Origin: an uncultured Clostridia bacterium
Lineage (GTDB): Bacteria > Bacillota > Clostridia > Oscillospirales > CAG-272
NCBI GenBank assembly: GCA_947304475.1
Contig: CAMZBE010000110.1
Span: 1-5,292 of the forward strand
Length of the DNA: 5,292 bases
Direction: 5' to 3'
The notes beneath the pieces were generated by a model that was not told where the DNA came from, ran no database searches, and saw only the letters and a program-made list of their open reading frames with translations. This document shows positions 1-5,292 of this stretch, piece by piece. The position numbers and the translations under genes were made by a program. The first letter of the stretch is position 1; each line of letters begins with the position of its first letter.

Positions 1-35
1 GTCTTTCCGTTGACGGTGATCCGATAGTTCTTCAT
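1..35 (-). CDS. Biotin carrier protein of a sodium-pump decarboxylase, N-terminal fragment
   Basis: Only the first 11 codons and part of the twelfth are in the window. They read MKNYRITVNGK, the usual opening of the biotin carboxyl carrier subunit (GcdC/MmdC type) of membrane decarboxylases in clostridia, where a short beta strand with an NG turn precedes a flexible Ala/Pro linker and a C-terminal biotinyl domain with an MKM lysine; those later parts lie outside. The ATG at 35-33 is preceded by an AAAGGA ribosome site with about 9 nt spacing. It follows the OadG gene by 40 nt on the same strand and has no visible promoter or terminator before it, so it is probably the third gene of the operon. 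The carrier shuttles carboxyl groups from the carboxyltransferase to the membrane decarboxylase. The identification rests on a very short peptide plus context; other small proteins could start this way. Confidence 0.65.
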   Translation of the reverse strand, partial: MKNYRITVNGK

Positions 36-75
36 GATATATAATCCTTTCGTATTGTTCGCTTGATGATCCGGC

Positions 76-414
76 TTACACGCGCCGGAAGGAAACGACG
101 CGGAACGTTCCCGCGGGGTTTTCCTCGCTCGCCGCGGCGATGGCGGCGGCGATGACCGCAACGGTCTCTTCGTCGTCCTCGTTCCCGGCAACGGAAATCT
201 CCTGTACCGGAGCGGGCGCGACGTTCTTTCCCCGCTTCTTTTCGATCGCGGCGGGGATTTTGGTCACGACGACGTGAAAGAGTTCGAGCGCGCCCCAGAG
301 GATCAGGAGCACCGCGAAAACGACGCTCATTCCGATCAGAAGCATCTGCCCGCCGTAGGCGAATTTCTCGCCCACGCTCTCGAGCGGCTTGGTGACGTCA
401 ACTGCAAGAAACAT
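76..414 (-). CDS. oadG: Sodium-pump decarboxylase gamma subunit (OadG family)
   Basis: A 112-residue membrane subunit that holds the carboxyltransferase to the Na+-exporting beta subunit. One hydrophobic span covers about residues 22-48 (GGQMLLIGMSVVFAVLLILW onward). It is followed by a basic stretch (EKKRGK), an Ala/Pro/Val linker and an acidic patch (NEDDEE). The C-terminus, with an alanine-rich helix and then FRVVSFRRV, is the typical end of clostridial OAD_gamma proteins. The N-terminus should face outside and the long tail the cytoplasm, by family knowledge. The His-rich zinc-binding tail of enterobacterial OadG is absent. The ATG at 414-412 has an AGGGGG ribosome site 6 nt upstream. Only 13 nt separate it from the stop of the carboxyltransferase gene, which suggests co-transcription and perhaps translational coupling. 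The family call is firm; the substrate of the whole complex is not determined by this subunit. Confidence 0.85.
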   Translation of the reverse strand: MFLAVDVTKPLESVGEKFAYGGQMLLIGMSVVFAVLLILWGALELFHVVVTKIPAAIEKKRGKNVAPAPVQEISVAGNEDDEETVAVIAAAIAAASEENPAGTFRVVSFRRV

Positions 415-427
415 GGAGAACCCCCTC

Positions 428-1879
428 TCAGAGCGGACGAATCGCCCGGTCGGGCGCCTCGACGGTTCCTTTTGCCGAGAGCATCAGGAGCGCGGACGCG
501 ATGCGGCAGCGAAGTTCGGAGGGCGGGATCACGTCGTCGATCTCACCGGTCGCGGCTGCGGCGACGGGAGAGGCGATCGACTGCTTCCATTCATTACGAA
601 GTTCCTCTTTGGTTTTGCCTTCCGCGATCGCCTCTTCAAAGGCGAACGCCACGGCGGCGTCGGCGGAGAGCGCGCCGATCTCGGCGCCTTCCAGCGCGTA
701 GACGACGTCGGCTCCGGTCGCACGCGAACCCAGCAGCGGGAACGCCGCGCCGATCGCGTGTCCGAGGATCACGGTCACGGTCGGAACGCTCGCGCCGGCG
801 TAGGCGAAGGCGAGCCGGGCAAGATCGGCGGAGTAGGGCGCCTTCTCGTTTTCAGCCGAGATCGCCAGTCCGAGAGAATCGACCAGCGTTACGATCGGGA
901 TCGAATAGGCGTCGCAAAGGTCGACGAACCGGGCGGCGATCCGCGCGGAGAGCGCGTCGACCTTACCGCCGTCCCTCTTCGCGTCCGAGATCACGATCCC
1001 GCAGCGCACCCCGCCGATCTCGGCAAAGGAGCAGAGCAGGGAACTCGAAGTTGAGACGGGCAAGGTCACGCCGTTGTCGGCGATCGAAGCAAGGATATCC
1101 GCGGCGTCGCCGGAAAGTTGATCACCGAGCCGACGGTTGAGATCGTCGGTCGGAGCCGAGACGTGAACGCCGCACCCCGCGCAAGGGGGAAGGAAGGAGA
1201 TCAGACGGCGGACGCGCTCGGCGGCGGTCCCGGCATCCGCGACGGCGGAGAGGATCGGGGATTGTCCGTCCTTTTCACCCGTCAGGGCGGGATCGGTCAC
1301 GTAAAGTGCCGCGCCCTCTTCCAGAATGGCGATATCGAACATCGCCGCCACGGCGGACAGAGTGCCGATGCACTTGCCGGAGATCAGGGCGATCTGCGGA
1401 ACGAGACCGGACGCGGATGCAACGGCGGAAAGGATCCGTCCGTACGCCGCGAGAGCGGTAACGCCCTCGAAAATGTTCGCGCCAACGCTGTCGAATACGC
1501 CGACGACCGGAGCGCCGTTCTTTTTCGCGAGGTCGTAGAGCGAAACGATCTTATCGGCGGTGCGTCCGTCGATCGCGCCCTTGCAGCGTTCAGCGTCGAG
1601 CAGGAAAGCGCAAGTCAGTTTTCCGTCCACCGCGCCGTAGCCGGTGACGACGCCGGCAAGTTCGTCTGCGTCAAAGCCGGGGGTTTCCGCGTATTTGCGC
1701 GTGACCAGCGCCCCCGTCTCGACGAAGGTCCCTTCGTCGAAGATCGACGCGACGGTTTTGTACGCGCCGGAATCGGTTCCCGCGGCAAGTTTTGCCCGAA
1801 GCGTCGAGACGCTCGTTACGCCGGCGTTTTTGTTTTCGTTTTTATTACCCAAAGCCGAAATTCGATTTGCGAAAAGCAA
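428..1879 (-). CDS. Acyl-CoA carboxyltransferase subunit of a biotin-dependent sodium-pump decarboxylase (MmdA/GcdA-like)
   Basis: A 483-residue cytoplasmic protein with the two crotonase-like halves of the carboxyltransferase family. The N half (about 45-270) contains PQIALISGKCIG (161-172) and a loop SVGANIFEG (131-139) where the family usually has SGGARIQEG. The C half (about 285-465) contains GIVISD, ARFVDLCDAYSIPIVTLVDSLGL (ending at 338), a GHAIGAAF oxyanion loop (373-380) and a DDVIPPSELR end (448-457). The family moves a carboxyl group from an acyl-CoA (methylmalonyl- or glutaconyl-CoA in known cases) to carrier biotin; the substrate here is unknown. It is shorter than the roughly 510-residue MmdA and matches the smaller clostridial type. 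The start is taken as TTG 1879-1877 behind AAGGAAGGAG. The frame stays open to 2008, but a strong promoter occupies 1996-2024, so the longer reading cannot be translated from that transcript. No in-frame ATG exists before the conserved core. Confidence 0.82.
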   Translation of the reverse strand: MLFANRISALGNKNENKNAGVTSVSTLRAKLAAGTDSGAYKTVASIFDEGTFVETGALVTRKYAETPGFDADELAGVVTGYGAVDGKLTCAFLLDAERCKGAIDGRTADKIVSLYDLAKKNGAPVVGVFDSVGANIFEGVTALAAYGRILSAVASASGLVPQIALISGKCIGTLSAVAAMFDIAILEEGAALYVTDPALTGEKDGQSPILSAVADAGTAAERVRRLISFLPPCAGCGVHVSAPTDDLNRRLGDQLSGDAADILASIADNGVTLPVSTSSSLLCSFAEIGGVRCGIVISDAKRDGGKVDALSARIAARFVDLCDAYSIPIVTLVDSLGLAISAENEKAPYSADLARLAFAYAGASVPTVTVILGHAIGAAFPLLGSRATGADVVYALEGAEIGALSADAAVAFAFEEAIAEGKTKEELRNEWKQSIASPVAAAATGEIDDVIPPSELRCRIASALLMLSAKGTVEAPDRAIRPL

Positions 1880-1882
1880 ATC
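1864..1882 (-). promoter_or_regulatory. Hairpin enclosing the TTG start codon of the carboxyltransferase gene
   Basis: On the minus strand GATTTGC (1882-1876), a 5-nt loop TTTTC (1875-1871) and GCAAATC (1870-1864) form a perfect 7-bp inverted repeat. The proposed TTG start (1879-1877) is inside the 5' arm, and the last base of the GGAGAG ribosome site is its first base. Such a stem could slow initiation. The repeat is seen directly; a regulatory role is inferred. It is AT-rich and could be marginal at growth temperature. Confidence 0.4.
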
Positions 1883-1989
1883 TCTCCTTCCTTGATCTGT
1901 CGGAACAGGACTCCCGTAAGGGAGAGCGGAGAGGGATCGACGTTCCGGGTGCCCGTATCCGGACGAACGGTAAAACCCCAACTTCCACC
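1880..1989 (-). promoter_or_regulatory. Structured 5' leader of the decarboxylase operon with anti-Shine-Dalgarno repeats
   Basis: The leader runs about 110 nt from the predicted transcription start to the TTG start codon. Read on the minus strand it holds, in order: a bulged hairpin CGTT-CGT-CCGG / CCGGAACG (1969-1941); two copies of CTCTCC (1933-1928 and 1926-1921), each complementary to the GGAGAG of the ribosome site (1887-1882); a 5-bp hairpin CTCCC-TTAC-GGGAG (1924-1911); and GTTCCG (1906-1901), which could pair instead with CGGAAC of the first hairpin (1947-1942). This set of mutually exclusive pairings resembles a translation-controlling leader. No known riboswitch class was recognised, and no T-tract terminator is present, so any control would act on translation. 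Folding was judged by eye only. Confidence 0.4.
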
Positions 1990-1995
1990 AAATAT

Positions 1996-2024
1996 AATAT
2001 ATCACCAAACCCCTCTGATGTCAA
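1996..2024 (-). promoter_or_regulatory. Sigma-A promoter of the decarboxylase operon
   Basis: On the minus strand a perfect -35 TTGACA (2024-2019) is followed by a 17-nt spacer and a -10 TATATT (2001-1996), one mismatch from consensus. An A-tract from about 2055 to 2049, upstream of the -35, might act as an UP element. Transcription should begin near 1989, about 110 nt before the TTG start. This site rules out translation of the open frame that extends up to 2008. Confidence 0.8.
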
Positions 2025-2030
2025 GGGGCG

Positions 2031-2055
2031 AAACGGCTGAAACAGTCGTTTTTTT
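2031..2055 (+). terminator. Terminator-like hairpin in the divergent region, plus strand
   Basis: AAACGGCTG (2031-2039), a 3-nt AAA loop and CAGTCGTTT (2043-2051) form a 9-bp stem with one G-U pair, and the T run continues to 2055, giving seven T's. This is the form of an intrinsic terminator for plus-strand transcription. No plus-strand gene lies before it in the window. It could stop antisense transcription leaving the decarboxylase operon, or end a short transcript or leader started near 2005, where a plus-strand TATAAT lies at 1993-1998 without a good -35. The three A-T pairs also make up part of the T-tract, so stability is moderate. Confidence 0.45.
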
Positions 2056-2085
2056 GCGGTTTTTTCTGGTTTTGGGTTTCCGCCG

Positions 2086-2114
2086 TTATCAAGCAGAGGA
2101 CAAACGAATAGAAT
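2086..2114 (+). promoter_or_regulatory. Candidate promoter of the calcium ATPase gene
   Basis: TTATCA (2086-2091, four of six -35 positions), a 17-nt spacer and TAGAAT (2109-2114, five of six -10 positions) lie just before the ATPase gene. Transcription would start near 2121. That leaves only about 9 nt before a GTG at 2130 but about 27 nt before the ATG at 2148, with the purine-rich ribosome site between them, which favours the ATG. It is a moderate match found by eye in a short AT-rich gap, so chance is possible. Confidence 0.45.
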
Positions 2115-2147
2115 GGGTGCGGAGATAGCGTGAAAGGTAGGGGGAAC

Positions 2148-4805
2148 ATGACTCTTGAAAGTGTTGTCGGGGGCGGTCTTTCAAAAGCCGAAGTCGAGGC
2201 GTCCCGCGCGCGTCACGGAAGCAATCGTCTGACGAAAAAGAAAAAGCGGGGGTTTCTCTCCCGCTTATTCGGCAATCTCGGGGATCCCATTATCCGCGTC
2301 CTGCTCGCGTCGGTCGCGGTCGAGGTCCTCTTCACCTTCCGTCAATGCAACTGGTTCGAGGTCGGTGGGATCGTTCTTGCCGTCCTGGTTTCTTCACTGG
2401 TTTCGACCGCGTCGGAGTACGGTAGCGAGCGCGCCTTCGAGAAACTGTCGCATGAGGCCGGCGGCGCAGTCGCTATCGTCGTCCGGGACGGAAACCGCAT
2501 GTCGCTGCCGACGACCGAGATCGTCGTCGGCGATCTGCTGCTCCTTGCGAGCGGAGAACGGATCCCCGCGGACTGCGTGCTCTTGTCCGGGGAACTTACG
2601 CTTGATCTGTCCGCTCTGAACGGTGAGGCGCGCGAGGTTGAACGGACGCCCGGGCATTTTTCGGGCGAATGGACGCTCGACGATCCGCACCAACTCTTTT
2701 CGGGTTCGGTCGTGACGGGCGGCGAGGGGTTGGCGCGCGTCGGGCGCGTCGGGGACGCGACGGTTTTCGGTACGCTCGCTTCGGAACTGCAGACAGAGAC
2801 GCGGACCAGTCCCCTGAAACTCCGCCTCTCGCGGCTTGCAAGGCAGATCAGCCGGATCGGGTACCTTTCTGCGGGCGTGATCGCATTCTCGTATCTGTTC
2901 CGCGCGATTGTCGTCGGAGGCGGTTTTTCGCTTGCGGGGATCGGCGCGCTGCTCTCGGATCCGTCCTTTCTGCTTTCGACCTTGCTCCGTGCGCTGACGC
3001 TCTCGATCACGGTGATCGTCGTCGCGGTTCCGGAGGGATTACCCATGATGATCACCGTCGTTTTATCCTCGAATATGCGCCGTATGATGCGCGACCGCGT
3101 CCTGGTCAAAAAACTGGTCGGGATCGAGACTGCCGGGAGTATGAACGTCCTGTTCACCGACAAGACCGGCACGTTGACCGAAGGAAAGATGAAACTCACG
3201 GGGATCCTGACCGCCGTCGGCACGGAAAGGCGGGTTGGGGAAGTGCGGCGCGACTGTCCCGCGATCCTGTCGTCGCTCGCTCTGTCCGCCCGTTTCAATC
3301 GCGAGGGGGCACTTCTTTCCGGGAAGGGCGTTCCCGTAAACGCGACCGAGCGCGCTGCGTCCGAAGCCTTCGGACGCGATAAGATCCCGCCGGGCGTTCG
3401 GGCGACGGCGTTCGTGCCGTTCTCGTCCGAGCGCAAGTTTTCCGCCGTTGAACTGGCGGGCGGGATCCGGACGGTGCTCGTCAAGGGTGCTCCCGACTAC
3501 CTGATCCCCCTCGCGACGCGGATCCTGTTGCCGGACGGGGGAACGGCAGACTTCGACGCCACGGAGCGCACCCGGTTCCTTGCGTGCGTTGCCCGCGCAT
3601 CCGAGAGCGGCGCGCGCGTTCTTGCCGTCCTTTCGGCAGAGAATATCTCCGAGCGGATCGAGGGGCTCGGAAACCTGACCTTGATCGCGTGTCTGTTGCT
3701 CTCCGATCGTGTACGCCGCGACGCCCGTCCGACACTCGAAACGCTCCGTCGCGCGGGGATCCGCGTCGTGATGGTAACGGGCGACAACGCGGGAACCGCG
3801 GCGTCGGTCGCCGCGGCGTGCGGACTGTACCGCCCCGAACGCGGCGACGTGATGATTGAGGCGGCGAAACTGAAGGAGAAGTCCGACGCAGAACTCTCCG
3901 CGCTCCTGCCGCGGCTTTCGGTCGTTTGTCGCGCGGTCCCCTCGGATAAAACCCGGTTGGTCAGGATCGCGCAGGCAGCGGGACTGGTCGTCGGAATGAC
4001 GGGGGACGGGATCAACGACGCGCCCGCGCTGCGTAACGCGGACGTCGGGTTCGCGATGGGAAGCGGGACCGGCGTCGCAAAGGAAGCCGGGGACGTCGTA
4101 TTGCTTGACGACAGTATCGCGTCGGTTGCGAAAACGGTGCTCTACGGACGCACCATTTTTTCGAGCATCCGCAAGTTCATCACGTTCCAGTTGATGATGA
4201 ACCTTGCCGCGGTCGGGGTTTCGCTTTTCGGTCAACTGTTCGGTTTGCCTACCCCCATCACCATCGTACAGATGCTCTGGGTGAACCTTATTATGGATAC
4301 CCTCGGCGGATTGATGTTCGCCGGGGAAGCGCCGTTACCGTCCGGGATGCGCGAAAAGCCGAAACGACGCGACGAACCCATCCTGAACGGCTATATGAAG
4401 GGGCAGATCGCCGTCACCGGCGGCTATACACTACTACTTTCGGTCGGTTTTCTCGTCCTGCCCTTTTTCCGTCGCGCCTTCGGGTACGAGCGCGATCCCG
4501 TCGCGTTTCTTTCCGCCTTTTTCGTACTGTTTATCTTTGCGGGACTGTTCAACTGCGTGAATGCCCGCACCGAACGGCTCCGGCTCTTTTCGGGGATTTT
4601 TCGCAACCGGTTCTTTCTGCCCCTGATCGGGCTGATCTCGGCGATCCAACTGCTGATGGTCTACCGCGGCGGGGAACTCTTCCGTACCGTTCCGCTCGAG
4701 CCGCATCTTCTCCTTCGTGTGATCCTGCTCGCGTTCACGGTCGTCCCGGCGGACCTGATTCGGAAATACTTCCGGGGACTGTCGGGGAAAGAACGTTATT
4801 TCTGA
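2148..4805 (+). CDS. Calcium-transporting P-type ATPase, PMCA-like (P2B)
   Basis: An 885-residue membrane pump that exports Ca2+ at the cost of ATP. Order from the ATG: N-terminal cation-ATPase domain (HGSNRLTKKKK near 28-38); M1-M2; actuator domain with NGEA (158-161) in place of TGES; M3-M4 with PEGLP (295-299); phosphorylation site DKTGT (Asp338); nucleotide domain with ERKFSAVE and KGAPDY (Lys446); MVTGDN (542-547); TGDGINDAP (from 618); then M5-M10. Ion-site residues are Glu296 in M4, Asn685 in M5, and Asn713 and Asp717 in M6 (LWVNLIMDTLGG). The positions of SERCA Glu771 and Thr799 are Ala688 and Met716, as in plasma-membrane Ca2+ pumps with one site. There is no calmodulin-binding tail. 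The start is uncertain: GTG at 2130 has GGAG 5 nt upstream and would add six residues, but those codons cover the AAGG and AGGGGG ribosome site of the ATG. The gene ends before a shared terminator. Confidence 0.88.
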   Translation: MTLESVVGGGLSKAEVEASRARHGSNRLTKKKKRGFLSRLFGNLGDPIIRVLLASVAVEVLFTFRQCNWFEVGGIVLAVLVSSLVSTASEYGSERAFEKLSHEAGGAVAIVVRDGNRMSLPTTEIVVGDLLLLASGERIPADCVLLSGELTLDLSALNGEAREVERTPGHFSGEWTLDDPHQLFSGSVVTGGEGLARVGRVGDATVFGTLASELQTETRTSPLKLRLSRLARQISRIGYLSAGVIAFSYLFRAIVVGGGFSLAGIGALLSDPSFLLSTLLRALTLSITVIVVAVPEGLPMMITVVLSSNMRRMMRDRVLVKKLVGIETAGSMNVLFTDKTGTLTEGKMKLTGILTAVGTERRVGEVRRDCPAILSSLALSARFNREGALLSGKGVPVNATERAASEAFGRDKIPPGVRATAFVPFSSERKFSAVELAGGIRTVLVKGAPDYLIPLATRILLPDGGTADFDATERTRFLACVARASESGARVLAVLSAENISERIEGLGNLTLIACLLLSDRVRRDARPTLETLRRAGIRVVMVTGDNAGTAASVAAACGLYRPERGDVMIEAAKLKEKSDAELSALLPRLSVVCRAVPSDKTRLVRIAQAAGLVVGMTGDGINDAPALRNADVGFAMGSGTGVAKEAGDVVLLDDSIASVAKTVLYGRTIFSSIRKFITFQLMMNLAAVGVSLFGQLFGLPTPITIVQMLWVNLIMDTLGGLMFAGEAPLPSGMREKPKRRDEPILNGYMKGQIAVTGGYTLLLSVGFLVLPFFRRAFGYERDPVAFLSAFFVLFIFAGLFNCVNARTERLRLFSGIFRNRFFLPLIGLISAIQLLMVYRGGELFRTVPLEPHLLLRVILLAFTVVPADLIRKYFRGLSGKERYF

Positions 4806-4863
4806 CCGTGCGGCGTTTATTCCCGTTATCCCGGCTTTGGATCTGTCACGGAAAAGAAAAACG

Positions 4864-4891
4864 CCGGGCGCTTGCGACTGCAAGCGCCCGG
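4864..4891. terminator. Bidirectional intrinsic terminator between convergent genes
   Basis: CCGGGCGCTTGC (4864-4875), loop GACT, and GCAAGCGCCCGG (4880-4891) form a perfect 12-bp GC-rich stem. On the plus strand it is followed by TTGTTATT (4893-4900), ending the ATPase transcript 59 nt after its stop codon. On the minus strand it is followed by CGTTTTTCTTTTC (4863-4851), a stronger T-tract that ends the small membrane protein transcript 20 nt after its stop. Confidence 0.88.
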
Positions 4892-4910
4892 GTTGTTATT
4901 AAGGAACGGA

Positions 4911-5135
4911 TCACATATCGAGGAGACGGAAGATCTCTTTCTTCGTGACCATGAAGACGATGTCGAGGATCCAGCAAACGAACGCGATCGGCGGAATGAT
5001 ACGGAGAATGCCCGCAACGATCTTGCCTTCCATGAACCGGGTGACAATACCGCAAACCCAGGACGTCGGGGGAAAGATGGCAAGGATCAGACTGACGATG
5101 TACTCGAGACCGAAGTAATCTTTTTTGGCTGCCAT
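4911..5135 (-). CDS. Small two-span membrane protein with an internal tandem repeat, function unknown
   Basis: A 74-residue protein of unknown function. After MAAKKDYFGLEY it has two hydrophobic segments, about residues 12-31 and 38-63, joined by a short charged loop (TRFMEGK), and ends KKEIFRLLDM. The segments are copies of one motif: residues 13-30 (IVSLILAIFPPTSWVCGI) and 39-56 (IVAGILRIIPPIAFVCWI) match at 10 of 18 positions, sharing the Pro-Pro pair and a Val-Cys. Size and the I-x-PP motif recall YqaE/Pmp3 small membrane proteins, but the resemblance is too weak to name it. The ATG at 5135-5133 has AAAGGAGA about 9 nt upstream. The frame is open to a TTG at 5201, which is the -35 box of the gene's own promoter and so is not a start. 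It is transcribed alone, converging on the ATPase, with a terminator directly after it. Confidence 0.8.
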   Translation of the reverse strand: MAAKKDYFGLEYIVSLILAIFPPTSWVCGIVTRFMEGKIVAGILRIIPPIAFVCWILDIVFMVTKKEIFRLLDM

Positions 5136-5172
5136 GATGTGAACTCTCCTTTGCAAAATATTTGGTACTTTT

Positions 5173-5201
5173 AGTTTATCACATTCCGCCCTTTTCGTCA
5201 A
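5173..5201 (-). promoter_or_regulatory. Sigma-A promoter of the small membrane protein gene
   Basis: On the minus strand TTGACG (5201-5196), a 17-nt spacer and TAAACT (5178-5173) make a good sigma-A promoter. A- and T-runs upstream (5210-5237) could serve as an UP element. The predicted start near 5166 leaves a leader of about 30 nt with the AAAGGAGA ribosome site. Confidence 0.75.
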
Positions 5202-5292
5202 TCGTTTTCGACAAAAAAGTCGTGTAAAATGAAACTTTTTTTGTGCCGGTTATACGGACGCTTCGTTAGAGCCGTTCCTCGCGCGGTAGATC

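Noticed and set aside
274..1140. Plus-strand frames of 200-290 codons opposite oadG and the carboxyltransferase
   Set aside because: Extremely Arg-rich or compositionally unlike real proteins, no ribosome site, and antisense to well-supported genes.
1880..1989. Known riboswitch (cobalamin, biotin-linked or other) in the decarboxylase leader
   Set aside because: At about 110 nt it is too short for a cobalamin riboswitch, and no conserved core of any class I know could be recognised.
1118..2128. Plus-strand 336-codon frame ending just before the ATPase
   Set aside because: It runs antisense through the carboxyltransferase, its leader and its promoter, and shows no protein family features.
2130..2147. 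GTG at 2130 as the start of the ATPase
   Set aside because: GGAG lies 5 nt upstream, so it is possible, but the six extra codons coincide with the purine-rich ribosome site of the ATG at 2148, and the candidate promoter would leave almost no leader. Kept as an alternative only.
2342..4235. Long minus-strand open frames (380 and 390 codons) opposite the ATPase gene
   Set aside because: They are Arg/Ser/Pro-rich, lack any recognisable domain and lie antisense to a fully motif-bearing ATPase; they are a by-product of GC-rich codon use.
5202..5292. 3' end of another minus-strand gene, or a tRNA, at the right edge
   Set aside because: All three minus-strand frames reach stops with no recognisable protein, and no cloverleaf or T-loop was found.

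Overview
The window carries three transcription units for membrane ion transport. It looks like a GC-rich member of the Bacillota, probably a clostridium or a relative. That placement is inferred from three things: a split, biotin-dependent sodium-pump decarboxylase operon with a small carboxyltransferase subunit; a PMCA-like P-type ATPase of the kind common in clostridia; and sigma-A promoters with AGGAG-type ribosome sites in AT-rich gaps between GC-rich genes. Nothing in the sequence fixes the species.

Left part (1-2024, minus strand). A near-consensus promoter at 2024-1996 drives a leader of about 110 nt, followed by an acyl-CoA carboxyltransferase subunit (MmdA/GcdA-like, 1879-428), the small membrane subunit OadG (414-76) and the first 11 codons of a biotin carrier protein (35-1, continuing off the window). 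Together these are parts of a membrane decarboxylase: the carboxyltransferase moves CO2 from an acyl-CoA to carrier-bound biotin, and a beta subunit, expected beyond the left edge, decarboxylates carboxybiotin while exporting Na+. The leader contains two copies of an anti-Shine-Dalgarno hexamer, and the TTG start codon lies in a perfect 7-bp stem, so translational control is plausible.

Middle (2025-2147). This is the divergent control region between the decarboxylase operon and the ATPase gene. It holds a plus-strand terminator-like hairpin with seven T's, then a weaker candidate promoter (2086-2114) just ahead of the ATPase.

Centre to right (2148-4805, plus strand). One large gene encodes a complete P2B-like (PMCA-type) calcium-transporting P-type ATPase. 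All catalytic motifs are present, and the ion-site residues fit a single Ca2+ site.

Right end (4806-5292). A bidirectional terminator (4864-4891) separates the ATPase from a convergent minus-strand gene for a 74-residue membrane protein of unknown function (5135-4911), which has its own good promoter (5201-5173). That protein is built from two tandem copies of an Ile/Pro-Pro/Val-Cys membrane motif. No gene could be supported in 5202-5292. No mobile element, CRISPR array, tRNA or rRNA was seen. The most unusual material is the structured decarboxylase leader, the orphan terminator in the divergent region, the altered active-site loops of the carboxyltransferase and the internally duplicated small membrane protein.
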